A stretch of 39,769 nt of DNA, taken from an uncultured Clostridia bacterium (GTDB lineage: Bacteria > Bacillota > Clostridia > Oscillospirales > Oscillospiraceae). Location: NCBI GenBank assembly GCA_945864305.1, contig CAMBAJ010000014.1, forward strand, positions 1-39,769, read 5' to 3'. Shown here one piece after another: positions 18,144 to 27,209 of the stretch (its first letter is position 1; each line of letters begins with the position of its first letter). Both the position numbers and the translations under genes were made by a program. A model generated the notes under the pieces. The model searched no databases, was not told the origin of the DNA, and saw nothing but the letters and a program-made list of their open reading frames with translations.

Positions 18144-18360
18144 CCCCCTGTGGACATTGACATCTCCGTTCTGGTCTGCAAAATTAATTTAGCATAAAAA
18201 GGGGAATTCGTTGGGAAGACAATACACAATTTTACTACAAATTATGCGAGATTTCTCACAAAAAAGATGGAATAGTTGACGTTTTGTCAAAAATTTACTA
18301 AATTTCAAAACTTCCGGGGAAAATGAAGAGCGGTGGCGGGGAAGGAAAAAGGAGTGGCGC

Positions 18361-18389
18361 TTTACAACCGGAGAGAATCCCTGTATAAT
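18361..18389 (+). promoter_or_regulatory. SigA-type promoter of the DEAD-box gene
   Basis: TTTACA (18361-18366), a 17-bp spacer and TATAAT (18384-18389) lie about 50 bp before the helicase ATG. The 18144-18360 stretch upstream is AT-rich and holds no gene that I can see. Confidence 0.88.
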
Positions 18390-18437
18390 ATCATATCATA
18401 TCGTGATCGAAGTTCAACAAAAGAAGAGGAAATTCAG

Positions 18438-19592
18438 ATGGAATATACAGAAGGAGTCCGGTTTGACAGTCTCGGGCTGTCACCGGAGATCATGCGCGCC
18501 ATTGAACAGCGCCATATTGAGGTGTCCACACCGGTCCAGGCGGGGTGCATTCCGCCCATGATGGACTGGCAGGACGTGATCGCCAAGGCGCCCACCGGCA
18601 CCGGCAAGACGTTTGCCTACGGCATCCCCATCGTGGAGCACATCGACCCGGAGGACGAGAGCGTCCAGGCGGTGATCCTGGCGCCCACCCGGGAGCTGGC
18701 CATCCAGATTACCGGGGAGTTGCGGGATATCGCGGCCTTCAAGCCCGGCGTCCGCAGCGTCTGCCTGTACGGCGGCCAGCCCATCGGCAAGCAGATCGAC
18801 ACGCTGAAAAAGAGGCCGCAGATCGTGGTTGCCACCCCCGGCCGCCTCAGCGACCACATGAAGCGCCGCACGGTCCGCGTGGACACCGCCCGGACCGTGG
18901 TGCTGGACGAGGCGGACCGGATGCTGGACATGGGCTTTATCCATGACGTCACCCGCCTGCTGGACAAGATGGACAAGCGGAAGAACCTGGGATTGTTCTC
19001 CGCCACCATCTCCCGGGAGGTCATGGACATCGCCTGGGTCTACCAGCGGGACGCGGCGGAGATCACCGTCCGGGAGGACGAGCAGAACAAGCCGGACATC
19101 AAGCAGTTCCGCATGGAGGTGGCCCAGAATGAGAAGGCGGACGCCATCGCCAGAATTCTGGAGGAGACCGGCTTCGACCGGGCCATGGCCTTCTGCAATA
19201 CCAAGGGCTCCACGGAGCGCATCACGAAATTCCTGCAGATGCAGGGCATCGACGCGGAGTGCATCCACGGCGACATCCCCCAGAAGCGCCGGGAGCAGGT
19301 GATGGAGCAGTTCCGCCAGGGCAAGCTGCGGGTGTTCGTGTCCACGGATGTGGCCGCCCGGGGCATCGACGTGGACGACGTGGACATCGTGTTCAACTGC
19401 GACGTGCCCGATGAAAACCAGGACTATGTCCACCGCATCGGCCGTACCGGCCGTGCCAAACGGCAGGGCGTGGCCGTGACCTTTATCGCGGACTATCCCG
19501 CCAAGATGCGGATCGACGACATTGCCCAGAAGACCCGGAACGAGATCGTGCCGGTGAAGTTCGGCGAGGACGGCAAGCTGACGCCGGCATGA
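18438..19592 (+). CDS. DEAD-box RNA helicase (minimal form)
   Basis: The protein has 384 residues. This is an ATP-dependent RNA unwinding enzyme of superfamily 2. Motifs in order are TPVQ of the Q motif (31-34), APTGTGKT motif I (51-58), PTRELA (Ia), TPGR (Ib), DEAD (157-160), SAT (188-190), DVAARGIDV and HRIGRTGR. It stops right after the second RecA domain and lacks the C-terminal RNA-binding tail of CshA or DbpA. The ATG at 18438 follows AAGAGGA. The longer frame from 18333 has no ribosome site and would start before the promoter. It is a single-gene unit. Confidence 0.94.
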   Translation: MEYTEGVRFDSLGLSPEIMRAIEQRHIEVSTPVQAGCIPPMMDWQDVIAKAPTGTGKTFAYGIPIVEHIDPEDESVQAVILAPTRELAIQITGELRDIAAFKPGVRSVCLYGGQPIGKQIDTLKKRPQIVVATPGRLSDHMKRRTVRVDTARTVVLDEADRMLDMGFIHDVTRLLDKMDKRKNLGLFSATISREVMDIAWVYQRDAAEITVREDEQNKPDIKQFRMEVAQNEKADAIARILEETGFDRAMAFCNTKGSTERITKFLQMQGIDAECIHGDIPQKRREQVMEQFRQGKLRVFVSTDVAARGIDVDDVDIVFNCDVPDENQDYVHRIGRTGRAKRQGVAVTFIADYPAKMRIDDIAQKTRNEIVPVKFGEDGKLTPA

Positions 19593-19603
19593 AAATAAGA
19601 CAG

Positions 19604-19643
19604 AAAAAACCGTGGACCAGGCAATGCCTGGCCCACGGTTTTT
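19604..19643. terminator. Bidirectional terminator
   Basis: AAAAAACCGTGG-A-CCAGGC and GCCTGG-C-CCACGGTTTTT form a stem with one mismatch between the convergent helicase gene and ABC ATPase gene. Confidence 0.87.
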
Positions 19644-19647
19644 GTTA

Positions 19648-20781
<1,134 letters not shown>

Positions 20782-20791
20782 AATTACTCGA

Positions 20792-20893
20792 CCGTAAGAG
20801 CCGTGCATCCGCACAGACTCCCTCACGACGGGAGAGCGAAACTCCCGACGCTTTACGGCAGGTCTCCACACTGCCGCACCGCCGGTCAGGCGG
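20792..20893 (-). ncRNA. Candidate structured leader RNA upstream of the ABC ATPase
   Basis: The 259-bp gap between nagB and the ATPase gene can fold strongly. CCGTAA/TTACGG (20792-20797 with 20853-20858) closes two hairpins: GTGC/GCAC (20803-20814), and CGACGGGAG/CTCCCGACG (20826-20850, one mismatch). A further hairpin CCGCC/GGCGG lies at 20879-20893. A good GGAGGAG sequence at 20900-20906 has no start codon behind it. I recognise no known riboswitch class. It may be a leader or processing element. Confidence 0.35.
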
Positions 20894-21040
20894 AAATGAT
20901 CTCCTCCTTTTGGACGGCTTACCGGGGGCTATGAGAATGGAGTAGCGCCCGGCGCCTGATTAAAAATTGGGGATGCGCCTTTACCTGAACTGCGCCGCGG
21001 AAACCGCGGAACAGAGTGGTACAGATGAAAATGCGGGGGT

Positions 21041-21793
21041 TTACTCGCACACGGGCACGCCGGCGGCCACCAGCTTGCTCAGCGCGGCCTTGTCGCCCAC
21101 CAGGACCACATCGTTGTGGAGCTGGAGGATGGAGGCGGGGCACTGGGGAGTGATGGGGCCGCAGAAGGCGTTGTACACGGCGTCGGCCTTGTCGGCGCCG
21201 CTGGCGATCAGCAGCACCCGGCGGGCGGCCATGATGCAGCCGATGCCCATGGTCAGGGCCTGGCGGGGCACGTCGTCAGCGCTGGCGAAGAACCGGGCGT
21301 TGGCGTCGATGGTGCTCTGAGTCAGGTCCACCACGTGGGTCTCCTTCACAAAGCAGTCGCAGGGCTCGTTGAAGCCGATGTGGCCGTTGCGGCCCAGGCC
21401 CAGCAGCTGCAGATCGGCATAGCCCAGAGAGCGAACCAGCTCGTCGTAGCGGGCACACTCGGCGTCGGGATCGGTGGCCAGACCGTCGGGCACGTGGGTG
21501 TTTTCAAAGTGGATGTCGATATGGTCAAAGAGGTTGGTCTGCATGTAATAGCGGTAGCTCTGGTCGTGGGTGGGGGCCAGGCCCTTGTACTCGTCCAGAT
21601 TTACCGTGCGGACTTCCTTGAAGCTGAAGTCGCCCCGCTGGTTCCAGACGGCCAACTGCTTATATGTACCCACGGGCGTGGAGCCGGTGGCCAGACCCAG
21701 CACGCAATCCGGCTGACGGATGACTTCCGCGGAAATGAGGTTCGCGGCGCGGCGGCTCATGCCCTCATAATCCGCTTCCTGATAAATTCTCAT
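21041..21793 (-). CDS. nagB: Glucosamine-6-phosphate deaminase
   Basis: The protein has 250 residues. It converts glucosamine-6-phosphate to fructose-6-phosphate and ammonia, the last step of amino-sugar breakdown. Visible motifs are GLATGSTPVGTY (phosphate loop), VNLDEY with Asp67, and LGLGRNGHIGFNEP with His138 and Glu143. GGAG precedes the ATG. It follows the NanA-type lyase by about 30 bp in the same operon. The deacetylase NagA, needed to feed it from GlcNAc-6-phosphate, is not in the window and must be elsewhere if the route is used. Confidence 0.96.
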   Translation of the reverse strand: MRIYQEADYEGMSRRAANLISAEVIRQPDCVLGLATGSTPVGTYKQLAVWNQRGDFSFKEVRTVNLDEYKGLAPTHDQSYRYYMQTNLFDHIDIHFENTHVPDGLATDPDAECARYDELVRSLGYADLQLLGLGRNGHIGFNEPCDCFVKETHVVDLTQSTIDANARFFASADDVPRQALTMGIGCIMAARRVLLIASGADKADAVYNAFCGPITPQCPASILQLHNDVVLVGDKAALSKLVAAGVPVCE

Positions 21794-21825
21794 AGCAGTC
21801 TGCTCCTTTACTTATTATGAGACTT

Positions 21826-22740
21826 TCAGCAGTATTTTGCAATAGCTGCGTCGATCATGGAGGAAGATTCTTCCACCACGGCCATATCACTGCCGATCAG
21901 CGCGGGCATGGGCTTGCGTACGGAGCCGACATCCATGCCGTGCTTCTTCAAAACGGCCTTCATCACGGCGTACAGATTGCCGTGGGCGGAGCACATCTTG
22001 TAGATGATGCGGCAGATCTCGTTCTGGATCTCGGCGGCCAGCTTCATCTCGCCGGCCTGATACAGGGACATGACCTTCAGATACAGCTCCGGCATCACCG
22101 CGTAGGTGCCGCCGATGCCGCCGGTGGCGCCCATGGCCAGACCGGAGATGAACTGCTCGTCGGGACCGTTCATGACCACGAAGTCGGGGCCGCCCTCGTC
22201 CTTCCACATCTGGATGTCCTGGGTGGGCATGGAGGAGTTCTTCACGCCGATGACCCGGGGGTTCTTCTTCATCTCCTGGAGCAGGGGGATGGTCAGGGAC
22301 ACGCCCGCCAGCTGGGGGATGTTGTAGATGATGAAGTCGGTGTTGGGAGCCGCCGCGGAGATGTCATTCCAGTAGTCGGCGATGCCGTAGGGCGGCAGGT
22401 GGAAGTAGATAGGGGGGATGGAGGCGATGGCGTCCACGCCCAGGGATTCGGCGTGGCGGGCCAGCTCCTGGGAGTCGGCGGTGTTGTTGCAGGCCACATG
22501 GGCGATGATGGTCATCTTGCCGCCCACCTCGGCCATGACGTTCTCCAGAATGACCTTCCGCTCGGCCACGCTCTGGTAGATGCACTCGCCGGAGGAGCCG
22601 CCCACATACAGGCCCTTGACGCCCTTTTCCAGCAGATATTTGGCCAGAGCGCGGGTGCGGGCGGGGCTGACGGAGCCGTCGTCCTCGTAGCAGGCGTAGA
22701 ACGCAGGGAACACGCCCTGGTATTTTTTGATATCAGACAT
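21826..22740 (-). CDS. nanA: N-acetylneuraminate lyase-type aldolase
   Basis: The protein has 304 residues and belongs to the DapA superfamily. The motif GLYVGGSSGECIYQS (44-58) is characteristic of N-acetylneuraminate lyase rather than DapA. Tyr139 in IIYNIPQLAGV and Schiff-base Lys167 in IGVKNSS are in place. The enzyme splits sialic acid into N-acetylmannosamine and pyruvate. Neighbours support this: an amino-sugar epimerase, a sugar kinase, NagB and an ABC importer. It is clearly different from the other DapA-type protein at 1808-2704. A weak AAAGGATC ribosome site precedes the ATG. The substrate is inferred from motif and context, and another 2-keto acid is not excluded. Confidence 0.8.
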   Translation of the reverse strand: MSDIKKYQGVFPAFYACYEDDGSVSPARTRALAKYLLEKGVKGLYVGGSSGECIYQSVAERKVILENVMAEVGGKMTIIAHVACNNTADSQELARHAESLGVDAIASIPPIYFHLPPYGIADYWNDISAAAPNTDFIIYNIPQLAGVSLTIPLLQEMKKNPRVIGVKNSSMPTQDIQMWKDEGGPDFVVMNGPDEQFISGLAMGATGGIGGTYAVMPELYLKVMSLYQAGEMKLAAEIQNEICRIIYKMCSAHGNLYAVMKAVLKKHGMDVGSVRKPMPALIGSDMAVVEESSSMIDAAIAKYC

Positions 22741-22798
22741 AGTTTTGCACAGATCCTTTCTAAAAGCTTTCCAGGGGAAAGCAGAGAGTAACAGGAGA

Positions 22799-23683
22799 TC
22801 AGCCCTTGACAGCGCCCATGGTGATGCCCTGGGTGAAGTATTTCTGGAAGACCAGGAACACCACGATGATGGGCACGGCAGCCAGCGTGGCGCCGGCCAT
22901 CAGCAGGCCGGTATCCACCGAGGTCTCCGCCTGCATGGTGGCAATGCCCAGGGAGATGGTGTACTTGGAGTTGCTGGCCAGCATGACCAACTGCATGAAG
23001 TAGTCGTTCCAGGAGTTGATGAAGGTGAAGATGGCCAGGGCGCCGATGCCGGGCTTGACCATGGGGAGAACGATGGTGGAGAAGGTCCGCCACTCGCTGG
23101 CGCCGTCCACGCGGGCGGCCTCCAGAATTTCTCCCGGGATGCCCTCGGAGAACTGCTTCATCAAGAACACACCGAAGGGCCAGCCCACGGTGGGGAAGAT
23201 GACCGCCCACAGGGTGTCATACAGGTTCAGCGCGGACATCTCCTTCAGCAGGGGGATCAGGATGACCTGCTTGGGCAGGGCCATGGCGCACACGATCAGG
23301 GAGAACAGGATGGCCCGGCCGATGAACCGCTTCTTCGCCAGGGCGTAGCCGGCCATGGCGGCGGTGATGCAGGTCAGGAGCATGGCCGCGACAGCCATGA
23401 ACACTGTGTTCACCAGCCAGCGGATGGCGCCGGGAACCGTGGGGCCCACCAGGGCGCCGATCTCAAACAGGGGTGCGGAGCGGCGGTCGAACAGCTTGGC
23501 GAAGTTGTCCATGGTCCACTGGGACGGGAGCCACGCCGGCGTGGTGGCGTAGATGTCCTGGCCGGTCTTGAAGGCGCCGGTGACGATCCAGTACAGCGGG
23601 AAGAGGAACAGCAGCGCGAGTATGATCAGCACGATCATGCTGAAGACCTTATAGGCCTTGGAGCGATTGGAAGTATCTTTCAT
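22799..23683 (-). CDS. Sugar ABC transporter permease (MalG/CUT1 type)
   Basis: The protein has 294 residues and six predicted membrane spans. The EAA loop that docks the ATPase is EAARVDGASEWRTFSTIVLPMVKPGIGAL (about 190-218). It has the short N-terminus of the MalG branch. AAGGGGGG precedes the ATG. It lies 15 bp after the partner permease in the same operon and 58 bp before nanA. Together with the lipoprotein and partner it would import an oligo- or monosaccharide, probably sialic acid or an amino sugar. Confidence 0.93.
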   Translation of the reverse strand: MKDTSNRSKAYKVFSMIVLIILALLFLFPLYWIVTGAFKTGQDIYATTPAWLPSQWTMDNFAKLFDRRSAPLFEIGALVGPTVPGAIRWLVNTVFMAVAAMLLTCITAAMAGYALAKKRFIGRAILFSLIVCAMALPKQVILIPLLKEMSALNLYDTLWAVIFPTVGWPFGVFLMKQFSEGIPGEILEAARVDGASEWRTFSTIVLPMVKPGIGALAIFTFINSWNDYFMQLVMLASNSKYTISLGIATMQAETSVDTGLLMAGATLAAVPIIVVFLVFQKYFTQGITMGAVKG

Positions 23684-23698
23684 ATGCGTATTCCCCCC

Positions 23699-24613
23699 TT
23701 ACTTTTCTTTCGCCAGCTTGAACTGCAGGGCGGACAGGAGGCCGATGAAGATGGCCAGGATGACGCCCATGGCGTTGGCGTAGCCGAAGTGGCCGGCCTT
23801 CTCCGTCAGCTTGAAGGCGGTGTAGTAGATATAGTACATCACCGTGTTGGTGCCGGAACCGCCGGAGGTCAGCAGCTGGATCAGCGCGAAGCACTGGAAG
23901 GAGTTGATGGTGGTGATGACCAGAATGTACAGGGTGGTGGGCATCATCTGGGGCCACTTGACCTTCCAGAACACCTGGAAGTTGGTGGCGCCGTCCACCT
24001 GGGCGGCCTCCACCAGGGACTGGTCCACGTTGCCCAGGGCGGAGACATACAGCACGATGGGCTGGCCCACGGAGGTGGTGAACAGGATCAGGATGATGCA
24101 CCACAGCGCGTACTTGGAGTCGCCCAGCCAGTTGATGTTCTTTTCAATGAGGCCGGTGCTCTTGAGCACGTAGTTGAACACGCCGGTGTAGTTGTCGTAC
24201 ATCCACTTCCACACCACGGTGACGGCCACGGAGCCGGTGACCACGGGCAGATAGAAGATGCAGCGGAAAGCGGACAGCAGCTTGCCGTTGAGTTTATAGA
24301 TGGCGGAGGACACCCACAGGGAGAACGCGCACACCGTGGGCACGCTGACGATGACGATGACAAAGGTGTTCTTCAGCGCCTCCAGGAAGGTATCGTCCTT
24401 CCACAGGTCGATGAAATTCTTCAGACCCACAAAATTTCCCAGACCCTGGGTGTTCATGTTGGCGTCCGTCAGACTGTTGACGATACAGATCACCATGGGG
24501 ATGATGACGAAGCCGACAAAGAAAATCAAGCTTGGCAGCAAAAACAGATAGCCGGAAATGGTCTCACGCCGCACCAGCGCCCGGCTCATTGCGGACTTAG
24601 GCTGCTTGGCCAA
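23699..24613 (-). CDS. Sugar ABC transporter permease (MalF/CUT1 type)
   Basis: The protein has 304 residues with six predicted membrane spans. The EAA motif is EAAQVDGATNFQVFWKVKWPQMMPT (about 207-231). The start appears to be TTG at 24611-24613, about 8 bp after GAGAGGGGCG, because no ATG or GTG in frame is better placed. The gene comes after the solute-binding protein gene, with a strong stem-loop between them, so it is probably made in smaller amounts than the binding protein. It pairs with the MalG-type permease. Confidence 0.92.
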   Translation of the reverse strand: MAKQPKSAMSRALVRRETISGYLFLLPSLIFFVGFVIIPMVICIVNSLTDANMNTQGLGNFVGLKNFIDLWKDDTFLEALKNTFVIVIVSVPTVCAFSLWVSSAIYKLNGKLLSAFRCIFYLPVVTGSVAVTVVWKWMYDNYTGVFNYVLKSTGLIEKNINWLGDSKYALWCIILILFTTSVGQPIVLYVSALGNVDQSLVEAAQVDGATNFQVFWKVKWPQMMPTTLYILVITTINSFQCFALIQLLTSGGSGTNTVMYYIYYTAFKLTEKAGHFGYANAMGVILAIFIGLLSALQFKLAKEK

Positions 24614-24663
24614 AATAAATCGCCCCTCTCTCAGAATCGCGTTTCGCGTAGAAATGCGCAGTA

Positions 24664-24685
24664 CAGGCTGGGTTGTCCCAACCTG
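24664..24685 (-). other. Second hairpin in the lipoprotein-permease gap
   Basis: CAGGCTGGG (24664-24672) pairs with CCCAACCTG (24677-24685) with one mismatch. It lies between the main stem-loop and the permease start. Confidence 0.35.
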
Positions 24686-24715
24686 CGGTGTGCATCTCGG
24701 TTCAAAAAAAGGAAA

Positions 24716-24748
24716 CGCCCCTTCCCCGCGCGTCGCGGGGAAGGGGCG
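24716..24748 (-). terminator. Attenuating stem-loop between binding protein and permease genes
   Basis: CGCCCCTTCCCCGCG and CGCGGGGAAGGGGCG form a perfect 15-bp stem with a 3-nt loop. On the minus strand it is followed by TTTCCTTTTTTTG. It lies 47 bp after the lipoprotein stop and before the permease genes. This is the usual place for a partial terminator or 3' stabiliser that raises binding-protein mRNA over permease mRNA. Confidence 0.75.
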
Positions 24749-24794
24749 CGCTACCCTTCTTCTCTATGCGTCAGATGGTATGTTCGCGGACAGA

Positions 24795-26147
24795 TCAGCC
24801 TGCGGCAGCGGCGTTGGCCTCGGCCATGTAGGTGGACACGGTCTCGGCGACGTCAGCGCCCTCGCCGATATCCTGGAGCATGTTCCACCAGGAGGTACGG
24901 GCCTGGGCCCAGCCGGTGGTGACCTGATAGTAGTCGCCCAGGTAAGGCATCAGCTTGTTGTACTCAGCCATGATGGGCTCGTCTGCCCAGATGCCGGACA
25001 GGTCAGCGCCCTCGGCGGTGTCGCGGACGGCGAAGTACTTGGCGGTACGGACGGCGTCAGCGGTGTGCTCGGAGTCGCACATGAACTTGATGAACTGCTT
25101 GGCGGCGTCGATGCGGGCGCTGTCGCCGTTGTCGAAGATGCCGAAGCCCCAGATACCGCCGCACAGCTTGGACTCGCCGGTCTCAGAGGGGAAGCTCATG
25201 AACACGATGTCGTCGCCGGTGATGGTCTTCTCAGCGCCGGTGCCGGCAGCGTTGGGGTCCAGCTGCTGGGCGATGTTCCAGCAGAAGCCCATCTTCAGGA
25301 TGCCCTGATAGAACTTGACGATCTCGTCGCCGCCCTGCAGGGAGGCGTCAAAGGTGATGCCGTCGGTGTTCTGGAGCTGCTCCAGAGCCTTGATGTTGGC
25401 GGCGTCATCCCAGGTGTAGGCGGTGTGGTCCTCGTTGGTGAAGGTGCCGCCATACAGGTTGTTAACCAGAGCGCGGGTGCCCTGGTCACCGCCCTGGCCG
25501 GCGCAGAACACGGCGGCCACGGTGTCGCCGTAGTAGGCGTACAGAGCCGCAACAGCATTGAAGAAGTCCTCGGTGGTCCAGGTGTGGGAGTCCAGGTCTA
25601 CATACTGCAGGGCGCCGGCCTCCTCAAAGGCGTTCTTGTTGATGGCCATGCAGTGAGCGGTCATGACCAGGGGATACTCGTAGACAGCGCCCTCGCCGGT
25701 CACGCAGGCGGACAGAGCGGCGGGACTGATCTCGGCCTTGTCGGTGTCGTCCAGCAGGTCGGCCAGGTCCACCATGTAGCCCTTGGCGCCCCAGTTAGCA
25801 ACCAGACGCTCGGGACCTTCCATGATCAGGTCGGGAGCCTTGCCGGCGGTGATGGCGGCGTTGACCTTGTCGTCGCCGTCAGCGTAGGCCAGGTATTCCA
25901 CGGTGACCTTGATGCCGGTCTCGGCCTCGAAGGCATCGGTCAGTTCCTTGACGGCGTTCTCATCGCCCCAGCCGCCGATGGGATAGGTCCACAGGGAGAT
26001 GCTGGTGCCGGAGGCCTCGGTGGTCTCCTGGGTCTGTTCACTGCCGGAGGTGGTGGTCTCTTCCTTCTTGGAACCGCCGCAGGCGGCCAGGGAAAGGACC
26101 ATTGCGAGCGTCAGGGCAATCGCAAGAAATCTTTTCATCTTCTTCAT
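24795..26147 (-). CDS. Sugar ABC transporter solute-binding lipoprotein
   Basis: The protein has 450 residues. It begins with a lipoprotein signal peptide: a basic start MKKMKR, a hydrophobic core and lipobox LAAC with Cys23. A Ser/Thr/Glu-rich linker (about 26-47) follows, then a family 1 extracellular solute-binding domain (ISLWTYPIGGWGDENAVKEL, TVEYLAYADGDDKVNAAITAG). It would sit on the outer face of the membrane and deliver sugar to the two permeases. The operon context suggests sialic acid or N-acetyl-hexosamine. The ligand is not readable. AGGAGG precedes the ATG. It has its own consensus promoter and is first in its transcript. Confidence 0.93.
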   Translation of the reverse strand: MKKMKRFLAIALTLAMVLSLAACGGSKKEETTTSGSEQTQETTEASGTSISLWTYPIGGWGDENAVKELTDAFEAETGIKVTVEYLAYADGDDKVNAAITAGKAPDLIMEGPERLVANWGAKGYMVDLADLLDDTDKAEISPAALSACVTGEGAVYEYPLVMTAHCMAINKNAFEEAGALQYVDLDSHTWTTEDFFNAVAALYAYYGDTVAAVFCAGQGGDQGTRALVNNLYGGTFTNEDHTAYTWDDAANIKALEQLQNTDGITFDASLQGGDEIVKFYQGILKMGFCWNIAQQLDPNAAGTGAEKTITGDDIVFMSFPSETGESKLCGGIWGFGIFDNGDSARIDAAKQFIKFMCDSEHTADAVRTAKYFAVRDTAEGADLSGIWADEPIMAEYNKLMPYLGDYYQVTTGWAQARTSWWNMLQDIGEGADVAETVSTYMAEANAAAAG

Positions 26148-26208
26148 GTGTCATCCTCCTAGAAATTTGATAAAAAATGCAATTTGCGCCAGGGAATGCT
26201 ATGTGCAA

Positions 26209-26237
26209 ATTGTACAATTATATAGAGAGAATGTCAA
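26209..26237 (-). promoter_or_regulatory. SigA-type promoter of the ABC importer operon
   Basis: On the minus strand TTGACA (26232-26237), a 17-bp spacer and TACAAT (26209-26214) stand about 60 bp before the lipoprotein ATG. The inverted repeat GCAATTTGC/GCAAATTGT (26179-26187 and 26205-26213) overlaps the -10 and start region. Confidence 0.88.
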
Positions 26238-26245
26238 GATACGCG

Positions 26246-26291
26246 TGAAAAAATTTTCAAAATCGTCATTATATGAAAAAACTTTGAAAAT
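26246..26291. promoter_or_regulatory. Putative RpiR box upstream of the importer promoter
   Basis: TGAAAAAATTTTCA (26246-26259) is followed by TTTTCA-N14-TGAAAA (26254-26279). A wider inverted pair ATTTTCAAA/TTTGAAAAT spans 26253-26291. TGAAA/TTTCA arms are usual for RpiR-family sites. A copy with the same N14 spacing lies at 28483-28517. That RpiR (26323-27177) is the binder is inference. Confidence 0.6.
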
Positions 26292-26322
26292 AATTGTAGA
26301 ATCTCCCCGCATTCGCGGGACA

Positions 26323-27177
26323 TCAAAGGTGCTTTTCCGACAGGGCGTCGGCAATCATCTCCCGCCGGTGCCCGCAGGCCTCCAGGTCCCGGCGGCACAT
26401 CTCGGAAAAGACCACGTCGATCAGATAGAGCTGTGCGATGCGCGCCGCGACAGAGCCCAGCTGGAGGGGATTTTCCGTGGAGCCGCACTGGAGGACGCAG
26501 TCCGCCAGGGCGGCGCCGGGGGAGCCGGGGAATCTGGTCACCAGGACGATCCTGGTCCGCCGCTGCTTGGCGATCCGCAGGACATCCATCAGGTCCTTTG
26601 TGGCGCCGGAATAGGAGAAGAACAGGATCACATCCTTTTCGCACAGGGTGGATGCCGCGATGACCTGCATGTGGGAGTCCTGCACGGGGAAGAAACCGGG
26701 AAACGCGGTGGTGAACAGATGGGCGGCCTCCTCGGCCAGGAGCATGGAGCCGCCCTGTCCCATGCAGAGGACCTTGTCTCCGGCCAGGAGAATATCCGCC
26801 GCGGTCTTGATGACCTCCGGCTGGATGAGCGCCTGGGTCTCGTGAATGGCGCCGATATCGACGCCAGCCAGCTTGCTGCACAGCTCAGAGACGCTGTCGT
26901 CCGGCTGGATGGTGCCGGACAGCATCTTGGGGTCCATACGGGACACCGTGGCAGCGGCGATGGCCAGCCGGAACGCGCTGTATCCGCTGTACCCCATCCG
27001 GCGGCAGAAACGGGAGATGGTGGCCTCCGCCACACCGCAGGCTGCCGCCAGCTCGGAGATGGACATGCTCTGGGAACGCTGGCCGCTGGCGGTGATAAAA
27101 TTCGCCAGCTTCTTTTCAGAGGCGGTCAGTTGGTAATACTCTTGTGTGATTCGGGTGAAAACATCTTCTTCGGACAT
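26323..27177 (-). CDS. RpiR-family transcriptional regulator (HTH + SIS)
   Basis: The protein has 284 residues. Residues 1-77 form the RpiR helix-turn-helix (TASEKKLANFI, SISELAAACGVAEATISRFCRRMGYSGYSAFRLAIA). A SIS sugar-phosphate-binding domain covers about 110-245 (VLCMGQGGSMLLAEEAAHLF, VILFFSYSGATKDLMDVLRIA). The family senses phosphosugars such as GlcNAc-6-phosphate or ManNAc-6-phosphate. The start at 27177 is preceded by AAAGGGGGC. A longer frame to 27345 would overlap the epimerase gene. It lies 32 bp after the epimerase in the same direction and is the likely controller of the two transcripts that carry TTTTCA-N14-TGAAAA boxes. Confidence 0.92.
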   Translation of the reverse strand: MSEEDVFTRITQEYYQLTASEKKLANFITASGQRSQSMSISELAAACGVAEATISRFCRRMGYSGYSAFRLAIAAATVSRMDPKMLSGTIQPDDSVSELCSKLAGVDIGAIHETQALIQPEVIKTAADILLAGDKVLCMGQGGSMLLAEEAAHLFTTAFPGFFPVQDSHMQVIAASTLCEKDVILFFSYSGATKDLMDVLRIAKQRRTRIVLVTRFPGSPGAALADCVLQCGSTENPLQLGSVAARIAQLYLIDVVFSEMCRRDLEACGHRREMIADALSEKHL

Positions 27178-27209
27178 CCTACGCCCCCTTTCTGTGGATC
27201 GAAACCGCG

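Noticed and set aside
20792-20814. Resemblance of GAGCCGTGC to domain V of a group II intron
   Set aside because: The second half of the domain V stem (GAAA bulge and CGGTTC end) is absent, and there is no reverse transcriptase or intron boundary.
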